Shown here one piece after another: positions 28,217 to 37,475 of a stretch of DNA of 64,000 nt. The stretch covers positions 1-64,000 of the forward strand of contig AAZW01000011.1 of assembly GCA_000169995.1 (NCBI GenBank), read 5' to 3'. This DNA comes from Vibrionales bacterium SWAT-3. GTDB lineage: Bacteria > Pseudomonadota > Gammaproteobacteria > Enterobacterales > Vibrionaceae. The translations under genes were made by a program, and so were the position numbers. The number at the start of each line of letters is the position of its first letter. Positions within the stretch are counted from its first letter, which is position 1. Below the pieces are notes generated by a model. It ran no database searches. It saw nothing but the letters and a program-made list of their open reading frames with translations, and had not been told where the DNA came from.

Positions 28217-29227
28217 ATGGATAGCTTCATCAAAAATTTACCGAAGGTTGAGCTGCACTTACACATTGAGGGCACACTGGAGCCCGAACTGATGTTCGAA
28301 CTGGCCAAGCGCAATAACGTATCGATTCCCTTTGAGAACCCAGAGCAAGTACGAGATGCCTACCAATTCCACAATCTTCAGTCCTTTCTCGACATCTATT
28401 ATCAAGGCGCCAATGTACTGATTCATGAACAAGACTTTTACGACCTCACTTGGGCCTACCTGTTAAAGTGCCAACAAGACAATGTGGTTCACACTGAGAT
28501 TTTCTTTGACCCGCAAACCCACACCGAGCGCGGTATCGCCTTTGACACTATTATCAGTGGCATCACTCGCGCACTCGACCAAGCAACACATGAACTTGGG
28601 ATAAGTAGCCAACTGATCATGTGCTTTCTGCGTCACCTGAATGAAGAAAGCGCATTCGAGACACTCAAACAAGCTCTTCCTTACAAAAATAAAATCATTG
28701 CGGTTGGTTTAGATTCATCCGAGCAAGGAAACCCACCCGAGAAGTTTAAACATGTATTCCAAGAAGCGCTCAACCAAGGCTTTCTGACTGTCGCACACGC
28801 CGGAGAGGAAGGTCCCGCGCAAAACATTATTGACGCATTGAGTTTGCTCGGCATCACTCGAATTGACCATGGGGTTCGCTGTATCGACGACGCAGAACTC
28901 GTAGAAGAGTTGGCAGCAAAACGTATTCCACTGACAGTTTGTCCGCTATCGAATACCAAACTAAAAGTCTTCGATACTATGGAGCAGCACAACATTATCG
29001 AACTACTGAGAAAAGGGCTCTGTGTCACCATCAATTCCGATGACCCGGCTTACTTTGGTGGCTACATGAATGACAATTTCCTCGCAGTTGCCAATGCCCA
29101 TCCAGTCACCCATCAAGAGTTAGCACAGTTCAGTATTAATGCCGTGGAAGCGAGTTTCATCTCCCCTCACGCCAAAGAAGACCTGATTACGCAGATACGT
29201 CAATACTTGATAGCAAACACTCAATAA
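28217..29227 (+). CDS. Adenine deaminase (adenosine-deaminase superfamily)
   Basis: 336 residues. Metal ligands His14 and His16, then HAGEEGP, IDHGVR and NSDDPAYFGG. True adenosine deaminases read HLDGS at the first motif; this one reads HIEGT and keeps FFDPQTHTERG and LDSSEQGNPP, the pattern of the adenine deaminase group typified by Pseudomonas aeruginosa PA0148. It should convert adenine to hypoxanthine, fitting the purine permease and gpt elsewhere in the window. Automatic annotation may call it add. Strong ribosome site; own terminator. Confidence 0.9.
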   Translation: MDSFIKNLPKVELHLHIEGTLEPELMFELAKRNNVSIPFENPEQVRDAYQFHNLQSFLDIYYQGANVLIHEQDFYDLTWAYLLKCQQDNVVHTEIFFDPQTHTERGIAFDTIISGITRALDQATHELGISSQLIMCFLRHLNEESAFETLKQALPYKNKIIAVGLDSSEQGNPPEKFKHVFQEALNQGFLTVAHAGEEGPAQNIIDALSLLGITRIDHGVRCIDDAELVEELAAKRIPLTVCPLSNTKLKVFDTMEQHNIIELLRKGLCVTINSDDPAYFGGYMNDNFLAVANAHPVTHQELAQFSINAVEASFISPHAKEDLITQIRQYLIANTQ

Positions 29228-29250
29228 GTTGATAAACGTCTATTTCAATC

Positions 29251-29279
29251 AAAAAGGGAAGCTCAATGCTTCCCTTTTT
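29251..29279. terminator. Terminator after adenine deaminase
   Basis: 12-bp stem AAAAAGGGAAGC with GCTTCCCTTTTT, loop TCAAT; T-rich on both strands, between convergent genes. Confidence 0.92.
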
Positions 29280-29301
29280 TAATCAAGATACTGAAATCAA
29301 T

Positions 29302-30486
29302 TTACCCTGGATGACCATCCACTCTCGGCGTGAGTAACATCATTCCGAATTTCCAGATAAACAGACCAAACGCCAGAGTCCATAAGCCTGCACTGATGTT
29401 CACCATCTCAAACAAATAACCAGGGAAGAAGGTGACACCTAAGCTACGTACCAGCGCTGCCACAAAAATTGCAGAGAATGCGAGCGCCATGCTTGGTCCT
29501 TTGTAAATCGCACGACCAGTGTGTCCCATTGTCACTCGGGTTATCATCGCTAGAATCAAACCGCTCAAGCCACCAATTGCGAACAAGTGCAGCATGTTAT
29601 GACTGGCAAATGGGTTATCTAATAGGCCACGTAACAACAAGCTTAGAGGAATACACAAGTAAGCCGCATGCAGTGACCACACCAAAGGCTCAGACAAGGT
29701 TGTCCAAGGCTTCCAACGGATAAAGCGTACCAGTTGAGCAACACCAGCAAAAACCATTAATCCGCTGCCCATTTGAGCAAAGGCCAAAGGGAAGAAGCTC
29801 AAGATAAACAGTCCAACCAAAGGTAGATTAGCTAACCATTCCAACCACACTAATGGCTGCGCTTTTTCAAAGTTAAAGCGACGAGCGGTAAAGAATGGAA
29901 TTACTCGTCCACCCATTACAGATAGCAGTAAAGTGAACCACCACAGCATGGCTTGCCATACCGCTGATGATGGAAACGGCGGCATACCCTTAATGGTCGC
30001 GTAACTCGCAAAGTTCGCCACAATCGCCAGTACAAACAGCGGGACGAAGAATAGGTTCTTCCACCCTTTCGATTGCATCACTCGAAAGCCAATCTCGTAA
30101 GCAGCAAAAGCCAAAAACAGCGCTTCAATCGACGAAATTAGCCATAGCGGTGCCGGTGTCCAAAAAAGAATACGAGGTGCCAACCACAAGCCGACTAGGG
30201 CAGCTAATCGATAATGCTTAGTGCCATTAACCCCTGTCCAGGTTTGTACAGCTGTCAGCACAAAGCCAACAACAATCGCCATCGAAAACCCAAACAACAT
30301 CTCATGCACGTGCCACCATAACGCGGGCACCTTTAGAATTTCAGGTTGGCCGTTTTGGAACATGATGACCCAAGCCACAATCGCAATTACGGCATAAACA
30401 CTGCCTAGAAAGAAGAAAGGTCGAAAGCCTAAACGCAAGTAAGCTGGAATCGCGTCTTCTACACTTTTATCTGTGATATTTAACAA
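29302..30486 (-). CDS. nnrS: NnrS-family heme-copper membrane protein
   Basis: 394 residues with about 12 membrane helices. NnrS signature: LGFRPFFFLGSVYA (18-31), WWHVHEMLFGFSMAIVVGF with the paired His (near 57-60), and MGHTGRAIYKGP. NnrS proteins help cells survive nitric oxide by limiting iron-nitrosyl damage; in V. cholerae the gene answers to NO through NorR. A possible FNR-type box lies 52 bases upstream. Monocistronic. Confidence 0.93.
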   Translation of the reverse strand: MLNITDKSVEDAIPAYLRLGFRPFFFLGSVYAVIAIVAWVIMFQNGQPEILKVPALWWHVHEMLFGFSMAIVVGFVLTAVQTWTGVNGTKHYRLAALVGLWLAPRILFWTPAPLWLISSIEALFLAFAAYEIGFRVMQSKGWKNLFFVPLFVLAIVANFASYATIKGMPPFPSSAVWQAMLWWFTLLLSVMGGRVIPFFTARRFNFEKAQPLVWLEWLANLPLVGLFILSFFPLAFAQMGSGLMVFAGVAQLVRFIRWKPWTTLSEPLVWSLHAAYLCIPLSLLLRGLLDNPFASHNMLHLFAIGGLSGLILAMITRVTMGHTGRAIYKGPSMALAFSAIFVAALVRSLGVTFFPGYLFEMVNISAGLWTLAFGLFIWKFGMMLLTPRVDGHPG

Positions 30487-30537
30487 ACTCGCTCCTAATT
30501 CTCAGATAAGCGGCCAAGGTATTACCTAAACCTAAAT

Positions 30538-30551
30538 TTGGTGTACATCAA
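30538..30551 (-). promoter_or_regulatory. FNR-like box upstream of nnrS
   Basis: TTGGTGTACATCAA differs at one base from the FNR consensus TTGAT-N4-ATCAA. Located 52-65 bases before the nnrS start. Downstream, TGCAAT and ATTGCA (30557-30580) form another loose dyad. Confidence 0.4.
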
Positions 30552-30775
30552 ACTTGATGCAATATGCAGGTCACATTGCATGAAACGCGCCAATTAGATA
30601 AAGCCATTAAAAACAAACACTCACAAGGATTATTGACTAATAAAAAAGTCAAAATCACACAGCTAAAAGAGTCATAAAGACATACAAGGGTATAAATAGA
30701 AACTTACTGACTTTTACTATTGCGCCACATATAGTAAGACTAGACTTAAATGGTAGAACTCAGACAAGGAACGCG

Positions 30776-31327
30776 ATGTATATTTTTGGTTATGGCAGCT
30801 TGATCAACTCTTCTTCTCGTCAACTTACCGGTCAAACGGGTCAAGCAATCCCAGCGATTGTTCATGGCTTAGTGCGCCATTGGAGCAAAATCGACGACAG
30901 TTACGTGTTATCCCCTTTGATCGTCAACCTTGGCGAAGGGCAAGTGAATGGTGTTTTACTTGAAGTCGACGAGATAGCGCTTGCTGAATTTGATCGTCGT
31001 GAACGTGGTTATCACCGCATCGAATTAAAAGCCGAGCAGATAGAGAGCCAAACCGAATTCAGAGAAGATCAATCTATTTGGGTTTATGTAAAAGACGAAA
31101 TCGAGGCGCCTTGTGAAAACAGCCCTATCGTTCAGACCTATGTCGATACCGTCATGGCTGGATGCTTAGAGGTGTCTGAAAGCTTTGCGGCGCACTTTGT
31201 CAAACACACACAAGGTTGGCACCACCCATTAGAAAATGACCGCCACCAGCCTAAATATGGCAACCTTGCAGGTGTTTCAGATCACCACCACAGCGTGATT
31301 GATCGACTAATTAAAAAAGGAGCCTAG
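30776..31327 (+). CDS. Gamma-glutamylcyclotransferase-fold protein (AIG2/GGCT-like)
   Basis: 183 residues beginning MYIFGYGSLINSSSRQ: the FGYGSL motif is the substrate-binding loop of the GGCT/AIG2 fold, and Glu in EFDRRERGYHR is the probable catalytic acid position. Cytosolic. Family members cyclise gamma-glutamyl groups (for example glutathione breakdown), but the exact substrate cannot be read. Its stop codon lies inside the terminator loop. Confidence 0.83.
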   Translation: MYIFGYGSLINSSSRQLTGQTGQAIPAIVHGLVRHWSKIDDSYVLSPLIVNLGEGQVNGVLLEVDEIALAEFDRRERGYHRIELKAEQIESQTEFREDQSIWVYVKDEIEAPCENSPIVQTYVDTVMAGCLEVSESFAAHFVKHTQGWHHPLENDRHQPKYGNLAGVSDHHHSVIDRLIKKGA

Positions 31328-31338
31328 AGGCTCCTTTT
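31315..31338. terminator. Bidirectional terminator
   Basis: 10-bp stem AAAAGGAGCC with GGCTCCTTTT, loop TAGA, which contains the stop codon of the GGCT gene. Minus strand has a six-T tail for the barrel gene. Confidence 0.85.
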
Positions 31339-31360
31339 AAGATTACATACTCAGATCAAG

Positions 31361-31966
31361 TTAAGAACCGAAATGGTACTCAACACCAACGAAAAAGCTG
31401 TCGAAGTCAAAGTCGAACTCGCCGCCACCTTCGACATCAATTGCCACTGAAGATGCACGATAGCCACCAGAAACAACCACACCCGATGTAAATTCATAAC
31501 CTGCTTCTACACCGTAATTAAAGCTCACATCACTACCGTCAGTTTTAACATCGCCATAACCATAAATGTTAGATTTCTGTTCAATATCAACTCCTGTCAC
31601 ACCAACTCCCGCTAATGCACCGACATAAAAACCTGAACCCGAAAAGTGGAATTTAGGCTTTGCATTGAAGTTAAATGCGGAAGCCTCTATTTCTTGATTC
31701 ATGTAAGAACCGTAACCAAAATTGCGATCCAATGAAAAGCTACCGAAATGAACATATTCAACTTCCAAAGCCAGCTTGAAAGTATCTGAATATTGGAACT
31801 GTTTTCCAACAGCAATACCTAATCCAGTCTCAGAGCCAAAATCAAGGCCTTCCATCTCTAGGTCTGTATTTAGAATATCTGCAGCAACGTACCAATTATC
31901 ATTAGCTTGAACGGACGTAGAAGCAACAAGTGCACCTAGAACCAACGATGACAGTGCTTTTTTCAT
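31361..31966 (-). CDS. Outer membrane beta-barrel protein
   Basis: 201 residues. Signal peptide MKKALSSLVLGALVASTSVQA with cleavage before NDNWY, then alternating aromatic/hydrophobic strands (for example FKLALEVEYVHFG, FYVGALAGVGVTG, VVSGGYRASSVAI) and a C-terminal strand ending FFVGVEYHFGS. It fits the eight-stranded outer-membrane-protein beta-barrel family (OmpA/OmpX-like transmembrane part). Specific role unknown. An IS5-type element begins only 82 bases upstream and may have displaced its promoter or supplied a new one. Confidence 0.85.
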   Translation of the reverse strand: MKKALSSLVLGALVASTSVQANDNWYVAADILNTDLEMEGLDFGSETGLGIAVGKQFQYSDTFKLALEVEYVHFGSFSLDRNFGYGSYMNQEIEASAFNFNAKPKFHFSGSGFYVGALAGVGVTGVDIEQKSNIYGYGDVKTDGSDVSFNYGVEAGYEFTSGVVVSGGYRASSVAIDVEGGGEFDFDFDSFFVGVEYHFGS

Positions 31967-32048
31967 TATAATTCCTTAATTTTCAAAATTTTATGACAAG
32001 TTTAAAAACAAGAATTATACGTAAAGTTGTATATTGACCTATACATAG

Positions 32049-33102
32049 GGCTTTGTTGCGTAATTCATTGGAACTAAACCTAAAACCTACGATCTGATCA
32101 GCTATATTCACTCCCTCTCGTAGCCCTATGCCTAAACCTCGTTACAAAACAACCAACTGGAAGCAATACAACCAATCACTCATTAACCGCGGTTCTTTGA
32201 CCTTTTGGATTGATGAAGAAGCGATAAGTGGCTGGACGCAAAGCAAACAGAATAAGCGCGGGAGGCCTCGTCGGTTCAGTGATTTAGCTATCACGACAGC
32301 CCTCATGGTGAAACGAGTTTTTTCTATGCCATTAAGAGCGCTGCAAGGTTTTATCAACTCGATATTTAGGTTAGCCCATGTACCGTTAAGTTGTCCGCAT
32401 TACACCTGCATCAGTCGTAGAGCCAAGCAAGTTGAGGTCTCACTTAAGACAAAAACGAGAGGTACGATACAACATCTAGCTATTGATGCGACTGGCCTTA
32501 AGGCTTATGGCGAAGGTGAATGGAAAGTCAAAAAACACGGGACAGATGGCAAACGTAGAGTCTGGCGAAAACTTCATATTGCCGTGGATACAAACACTCA
32601 TGAAATTATTGCAGCCGAGCTAAGTCTATCGACAGTTACAGATGGAGAAGTACTCCCGAATTTACTGAAACAAACTCGCCGAAGTATCCACGAGGTGTCT
32701 GGTGATGGCGCTTATGATACGAGAGCATGTCACGATGCAATTAAGATTAAGCGAGCCGTTGCGCTTATTCCTCCAAGAGAAGGGGCTGCCTTCTGGGAGC
32801 GGGGTCATCCCCGAAATCTCGCAGTAGGTTGCCAGAAGTTATATGGCTCAAATAAGTATTGGAAAGAGCGGTATGGTTACCACAAACGCTCCCTGTCAGA
32901 AACAGCGATGTATCGAGTTAAACAGTTACTTGGTGGTCGTTTAAGTTTAAGAAATTACAATGCACAAGTGGGAGAAACTTACGCGATGATAAAAGCGTTG
33001 AACAAGCTCACTGGGTTAGGTATGCCTGAAACTTGCCGTATTGACTAAGAAATGCACGAAATGGGGCTGCTCTGTCTCTAAACTGAATTACGCAACAAAG
33101 CC
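32049..33102 (+). mobile_element. IS5-family (IS903-like) insertion sequence
   Basis: 1054 bp, bounded by perfect 19-bp inverted repeats beginning GGCTTTGTTGCG and flanked by a perfect 9-bp target repeat TATACATAG (32040-32048 and 33103-33111). End sequence, length and 9-bp repeat fit the IS903 group of IS5. It sits between the barrel gene and ygjH. Identical ends and an intact transposase point to a recent, possibly active insertion. Confidence 0.96.
32128..33048 (+). CDS. IS5-family transposase
   Basis: 306 residues, full length for the IS903 group. DDE-type domain: LAIDATGLKAYGEGEW (first Asp near 113), VSGDGAYDTRACHDAI (second Asp near 193), and Glu in YHKRSLSETAMYRVK (near 260), the typical Y-(2)-R-(3)-E-(6)-K pattern. 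N-terminal SDLAITTALMVKRVF-type helix region. Catalyses cut of the 19-bp ends. No frameshift seen. Confidence 0.95.
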   Translation: MPKPRYKTTNWKQYNQSLINRGSLTFWIDEEAISGWTQSKQNKRGRPRRFSDLAITTALMVKRVFSMPLRALQGFINSIFRLAHVPLSCPHYTCISRRAKQVEVSLKTKTRGTIQHLAIDATGLKAYGEGEWKVKKHGTDGKRRVWRKLHIAVDTNTHEIIAAELSLSTVTDGEVLPNLLKQTRRSIHEVSGDGAYDTRACHDAIKIKRAVALIPPREGAAFWERGHPRNLAVGCQKLYGSNKYWKERYGYHKRSLSETAMYRVKQLLGGRLSLRNYNAQVGETYAMIKALNKLTGLGMPETCRID

Positions 33103-33168
33103 TATACATAGCCTTATAAATTGAGACGTGATGAATAAATATTATAAATATTTAATTCAAAGTAAGTA

Positions 33169-33504
<336 letters not shown>

Positions 33505-33562
33505 TCACTTCCTATATTGATTGATTTTTTACCCACCAAACATTTACTAAAATTAAGTAAAA

Positions 33563-33576
33563 TGCAAATGTTTACA
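33563..33576. promoter_or_regulatory. Candidate GalR operator upstream of galR
   Basis: TGCAAATGTTTACA matches the perfect operator at 39990-40005 (core TGTAAACGTTTACA) at 12 of 14 positions. Located about 125 bases before the galR start, consistent with autoregulation. A neighbouring dyad TTTACTAAAATTAAGTAAA spans 33543-33561. Confidence 0.5.
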
Positions 33577-33698
33577 CTAACACTAAGTCCAATAATTACA
33601 AACGGTAAAGTTCTCAATAATAGAAGTAAAATAAGAGTTTCATTGCCTTGCTCTCATTGTCGGTGTTAAATAAGCACAGCAATCAAATGAGGTTAAAA

Positions 33699-34697
33699 AT
33701 GGCGACAATCAAAGATGTAGCAAAGGAAGCTGGTGTTTCTGTTGCAACCGTATCTCGAGTGATCAACAAATCCCCTAAGGCGAGTGCTAGCTCTATTGAG
33801 TCAGTAACTAAAGCGATGTCTAAGCTTGGCTACCGTCCAAATGCCAATGCTCGCGCCCTAGTAAGCCAAAGTACCAATACCGTCGGTGTGTTGGTTGGTG
33901 ATATTTCCGACCCTTTCTTCGGCACGCTAGTTAAATCGGTCGACAACGTTGCAAGAGAGAACGGCAAACACATCTTGGTCGGTAATGGTTCTCACAATCG
34001 TGAAGAAGAACAACAAGCGATTGAGTTGCTGATCAACAGTCGCTGTGATGCGCTAATCATTCACTCGAAAGGCCTAACTGACGAAGAGCTGATCGCTTAC
34101 TCTAAAGAAGTAAAAGGCTTAGTGTTGATCAACCGCTATATCGAAGAGATTGCCGAACGTTGTATCTTCCTTGATAACAAGAAAGGCGCATTTCTCGCGA
34201 CTGAATATTTGATTCGTCACGGCCATAAAAACATTGCCTGTATCGCCTCTTCTTCAAGCATTGAAGATGCAAATGAACGTGTTGAGGGCTACCAAGCAGC
34301 TCTGAAAGAGTACGGCATCGATCTATCTGAAAGTTATATTGAACACGCCCAGCCAACCAGTGATGGCGGCGAGTATGCGATGACCAATCTGCTGACCAAA
34401 TCCCTACCGATCACCGGTATTGTGACCTACAACGACTACATGGCTGCGGGTGCCTTGTCTGTGCTCGACGAGAACGGCATTCAAGCACCGGATAACATGT
34501 CGATCATCGGCTTTGATGACGGCTTAATTGCCCGCTATGTTCACCCGAAACTGACGACCATTCGTTACCCTATTCAAATGATGGCTGAGAAGGCAACACG
34601 ACTCGCTTTGAGCTTGGCAAAAGAGGAAACAACTTCGGCAGAGCCTATGATGTTTTCTCCTACTTTAGTTCGCCGTAACTCGGTAGAAAAAGCCTAA
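33699..34697 (+). CDS. galR: GalR/GalS-type LacI-family repressor
   Basis: 332 residues from the ATG at 33699, preceded by GAGG; a frame from 33648 adds 17 residues before the conserved MATIKDVAKEAGVS start. LacI helix-turn-helix with hinge (1-58, SVATVSRVINKSPKA), then a periplasmic-binding-protein-like sugar domain (60-330). Placement facing the galETKM operon and the GalR-type operators nearby identify it as the galactose repressor; GalR versus GalS cannot be separated here. Confidence 0.92.
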   Translation: MATIKDVAKEAGVSVATVSRVINKSPKASASSIESVTKAMSKLGYRPNANARALVSQSTNTVGVLVGDISDPFFGTLVKSVDNVARENGKHILVGNGSHNREEEQQAIELLINSRCDALIIHSKGLTDEELIAYSKEVKGLVLINRYIEEIAERCIFLDNKKGAFLATEYLIRHGHKNIACIASSSSIEDANERVEGYQAALKEYGIDLSESYIEHAQPTSDGGEYAMTNLLTKSLPITGIVTYNDYMAAGALSVLDENGIQAPDNMSIIGFDDGLIARYVHPKLTTIRYPIQMMAEKATRLALSLAKEETTSAEPMMFSPTLVRRNSVEKA

Positions 34698-34732
34698 GCG
34701 ACCGATTGACAAAACGCACTATGAAACAAAAA

Positions 34733-34766
34733 AAAGCCCTAACAGAATCACTTCTGCTAGGGCTTT
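34733..34766. terminator. Bidirectional terminator galR / galM
   Basis: 15-bp stem with one mismatch: 34733-34747 (AAAGCCCTAACAGAA) with 34752-34766, loop TCAC. Minus strand tail has eight T, so it mainly ends the gal operon. Confidence 0.85.
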
Positions 34767-34924
34767 CTTACCTTACTCAAGTACCCAACACTCACTTCCT
34801 ATTTAGACAAAATGATTGCTAGGTGCCGCTTTGGTTCATCTCCCCCAGAGGCACATGACAAGTCACATATCTCTATTCATCAATAAACAAAAGCAATGGC
34901 ATCACCGGTTTGAGCTAGAGCGTA

Positions 34925-36004
34925 CTAGTTTGAAGAATCCCCCGAAAATTCAAACTGGTAACAGGTACGGTAGCGGTATTCTTGTTCAGGCTGGAGAATA
35001 CAACTGTCCTGCTTCCACTCTGGGTGGTTAGGAGAGTCAGGTAAGAACTGGGTTTCTAATGCCAACCCTGCGTAATCATCATAGCTGCCACCACTACGGT
35101 TTGGTGTACCACCGAGCCAGTTTCCGGTATACAGCTGCATTGCAGGTTTGGTTGAAATTACTTTTAAAGTGACGAGTGCATCTGGCGAAGTCACGGTCGC
35201 GGCACATTGATTACCCTTGCAACCGTCAGCCAATAAGAAGGAGTGATCGTAACCCTTGGCGGCTTTCTGCTGCTCATCCCCCAATAGACGCTCGGAGATC
35301 ATCATAGGCTGATTGAAATCGAAGCTGGTTGATTTCACCGACTTTAGGTTACCTAATGGAATGCCTACCGAGTTAGTCGGCAAGAACTGAGACGCGTTGA
35401 TACTCACAATATGTGACAAGCAATCGTGCCCAGCTTCTGCACCCAGTAGATTGAAGTACGCATGGTTGGTCAGATTAACTGGCGTTGCTTTATCTGTAGT
35501 TGCTTTGTATTCAATAGAAACTCGATTGTCTTCGGTGAGCTCATATCGAACCGACACGTTCAACTTCCCCGGAAAGCCTTGGTCGCCATCAACTGACACT
35601 AAGCTAAACGCAACCGAAGCTTCAGCCTGCTCTGTAATACTCCAACGACGTTGATCAAAGCCATTCGGACCACCATGTAAGGTGTTGCCCGCTTGGTTTG
35701 TTTCCAGCTTATAAGTCTTGCCATCAATCTTGAAACGACCATTAGCAATGCGGTTAGCATAACGACCAACTGTCGCCCCCAAATAGCTGGCTTGCTTGTC
35801 GAAATTCTCCATTGAGTTCACACCCAATAGCACTTCTCGTCTGTTTCCTTTTACTGGCAAAATACAGCTCAACCATGTGGCACCAATATCCATGAATGTC
35901 ACTTCCATGCCATGTACATTCGACAGTGTGACAAGCTGAGCGGGCTGGCCATCATAGGCTTGTGTTGCTGTCATGGATTGATGCAGGCTCTGCGCTTGTG
36001 TCAT
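34925..36004 (-). CDS. galM: Aldose 1-epimerase (galactose mutarotase)
   Basis: 359 residues, galactose mutarotase beta-sandwich. Visible: GRYANRIANGRF (substrate Arg region), NTLHGGPNGFD (catalytic-site His), NLTNHAYFNLLG (catalytic His) and LETQFLPDSPNHPEW (catalytic Glu). It interconverts beta- and alpha-galactose so that GalK can use the alpha form released by beta-galactosidases. Last gene of galE-T-K-M; 111 bases after galK. Confidence 0.96.
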   Translation of the reverse strand: MTQAQSLHQSMTATQAYDGQPAQLVTLSNVHGMEVTFMDIGATWLSCILPVKGNRREVLLGVNSMENFDKQASYLGATVGRYANRIANGRFKIDGKTYKLETNQAGNTLHGGPNGFDQRRWSITEQAEASVAFSLVSVDGDQGFPGKLNVSVRYELTEDNRVSIEYKATTDKATPVNLTNHAYFNLLGAEAGHDCLSHIVSINASQFLPTNSVGIPLGNLKSVKSTSFDFNQPMMISERLLGDEQQKAAKGYDHSFLLADGCKGNQCAATVTSPDALVTLKVISTKPAMQLYTGNWLGGTPNRSGGSYDDYAGLALETQFLPDSPNHPEWKQDSCILQPEQEYRYRTCYQFEFSGDSSN

Positions 36005-36067
36005 TCTAAATTCCTTGTGCTGCCAGTAATAAAGCCCTTACCTTAAGGCAAAGGCAAAGGCATTAGT

Positions 36068-36092
36068 ATTTGGCCTACCATGATCTTTTTAC
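36068..36092 (+). repeat. 25-bp repeat, copy 1
   Basis: TTTGGCCTACCATGATCTTT lies inside this block; it matches 52603-52627 at 22 of 25 positions, same orientation. Located in the galM-galK gap. Confidence 0.55.
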
Positions 36093-36115
36093 CTGATAAG
36101 CCTTTTCTCTGTCGG

Positions 36116-37276
36116 TTAGATTACTTCAACTAGACCAGCGCCGTCTTTCGCTTGGCACACATAAATCGATTCTTTTAGTCCGGTCGCTGCTTGATATTTT
36201 TGCTCTACTGCTGCTTTGATTTCATCGACTAAAGTAGGTGGAACCAACGCCACAATACAGCCACCGAAACCGCCGCCCGTCATACGTACGCCACCTTGAT
36301 CGCCAATCACTTCTTTGACCATCTCAACCAACACGTCGATCTCTTTGACTGTGATTTCAAAGTCATCACGCATTGACGCATGTGATTCTGCCATGAGCTC
36401 ACCCATGCGTTTCATGTCATGAGTACGCAGAGCTTGAGCCGCTTCCACCGTTCGGTCATTCTCGGTAATCACATGGCGAGCACGCTTAGCAACCATCTCA
36501 TCCAATTCAGACTCTTTCGCTTTAAACTGCTCAATCGTTACATCACGCAGGGCTGGAACACCAAACAGACGAGCGGCTTCTTCACATTGCTCACGGCGTG
36601 TGTTGTATTCACTGTCTACCAAGCCACGCTTCTTGTTTGAGTTGATGATCACCACCGCCATGTCTTCTGGCATTGAAACCGCTTGAGTTTCTAGGCTACG
36701 GCAATCCAAAAGCATCGCGTGATTCGCTTGCCCTTCCGCCGAGATCATTTGGTCCATGATGCCGCAGTTACAGCCAACAAATTCGTTCTCAGCTTGTTGG
36801 CCGTTTAGTGCGATTTCTGCTTGTGAGATCTCTAGGTTGTAAAGCACCTTGAACGTTTGACCAATCACCACTTCTAACGCCGCCGATGAACTCAAGCCAG
36901 CACCTTGAGGTACATTGCCTGATACTGAAATATCTGCGCCTTTGAATTGGTAACCGCGAGCCAATAAACACTTAACTACGCCACGAATGTAGTTCGCCCA
37001 CATCTTGTCTTGTTGGAAGGTAATCTCTTGCGTGATATCGAATTCGTCTACCGCATTATCGTAGTCAACAGACACAACTCGTACCATGTTGTCATCACGC
37101 TTTGCTGCTGCAACAACGGTTTGGTAGTTAATAGCACACGGTAGGACAAAACCATCATTGTAGTCAGTATGCTCGCCAATTAGGTTCACACGACCAGGCG
37201 CTTGAACAATGTGAGTCGCTTGGTAACCAAGGACTTGCTCAAAAGATGTTTTCACGTTTTGGATTAGATCAGACAT
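36116..37276 (-). CDS. galK: Galactokinase
   Basis: 386 residues, GHMP kinase. Galactose-binding signature [16 protein letters not shown] (28-43), ATP loop [15 protein letters not shown] (about 125-139), and the third motif [14 protein letters not shown] (about 340-353). Phosphorylates alpha-galactose at C1. Between galT and galM in the operon; the galT-galK gap of 199 bp contains two copies of a dispersed inverted repeat. Confidence 0.97.
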   Translation of the reverse strand: MSDLIQNVKTSFEQVLGYQATHIVQAPGRVNLIGEHTDYNDGFVLPCAINYQTVVAAAKRDDNMVRVVSVDYDNAVDEFDITQEITFQQDKMWANYIRGVVKCLLARGYQFKGADISVSGNVPQGAGLSSSAALEVVIGQTFKVLYNLEISQAEIALNGQQAENEFVGCNCGIMDQMISAEGQANHAMLLDCRSLETQAVSMPEDMAVVIINSNKKRGLVDSEYNTRREQCEEAARLFGVPALRDVTIEQFKAKESELDEMVAKRARHVITENDRTVEAAQALRTHDMKRMGELMAESHASMRDDFEITVKEIDVLVEMVKEVIGDQGGVRMTGGGFGGCIVALVPPTLVDEIKAAVEQKYQAATGLKESIYVCQAKDGAGLVEVI

Positions 37277-37346
37277 AAGTAAACTCTCTGCTTAAACTCT
37301 TTATTTAATTAGTTATGACCCCTTTATGGCGCCACTTTAATTCTTT

Positions 37347-37387
37347 GAGATTCTCTATCACGTTCGTCCTCCTCGGTCGGAAATGAC
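37347..37387 (-). repeat. Dispersed inverted repeat, copy A1
   Basis: Read on the minus strand it starts GTCATTTCC and ends GAATCTC (41 bp). Same family as B1, A2 and B2, opposite orientation to B1. Confidence 0.75.
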
Positions 37388-37416
37388 AACATAAGCTCTA
37401 TTCTCCACGGCTTGTC

Positions 37417-37454
37417 GTCATTCCAGAATCGAGGGGCGAGATATTTGGAATCTC
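37417..37454 (+). repeat. Dispersed inverted repeat, copy B1
   Basis: 38 bp, GTCATTCCAGAATCGAGG ... TTTGGAATCTC; the ATTCCA/TGGAAT ends can pair. 33 of 38 or more positions equal copy B2. Confidence 0.8.
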
Positions 37455-37475
37455 TTTTTATGATGTAACTAGCGA

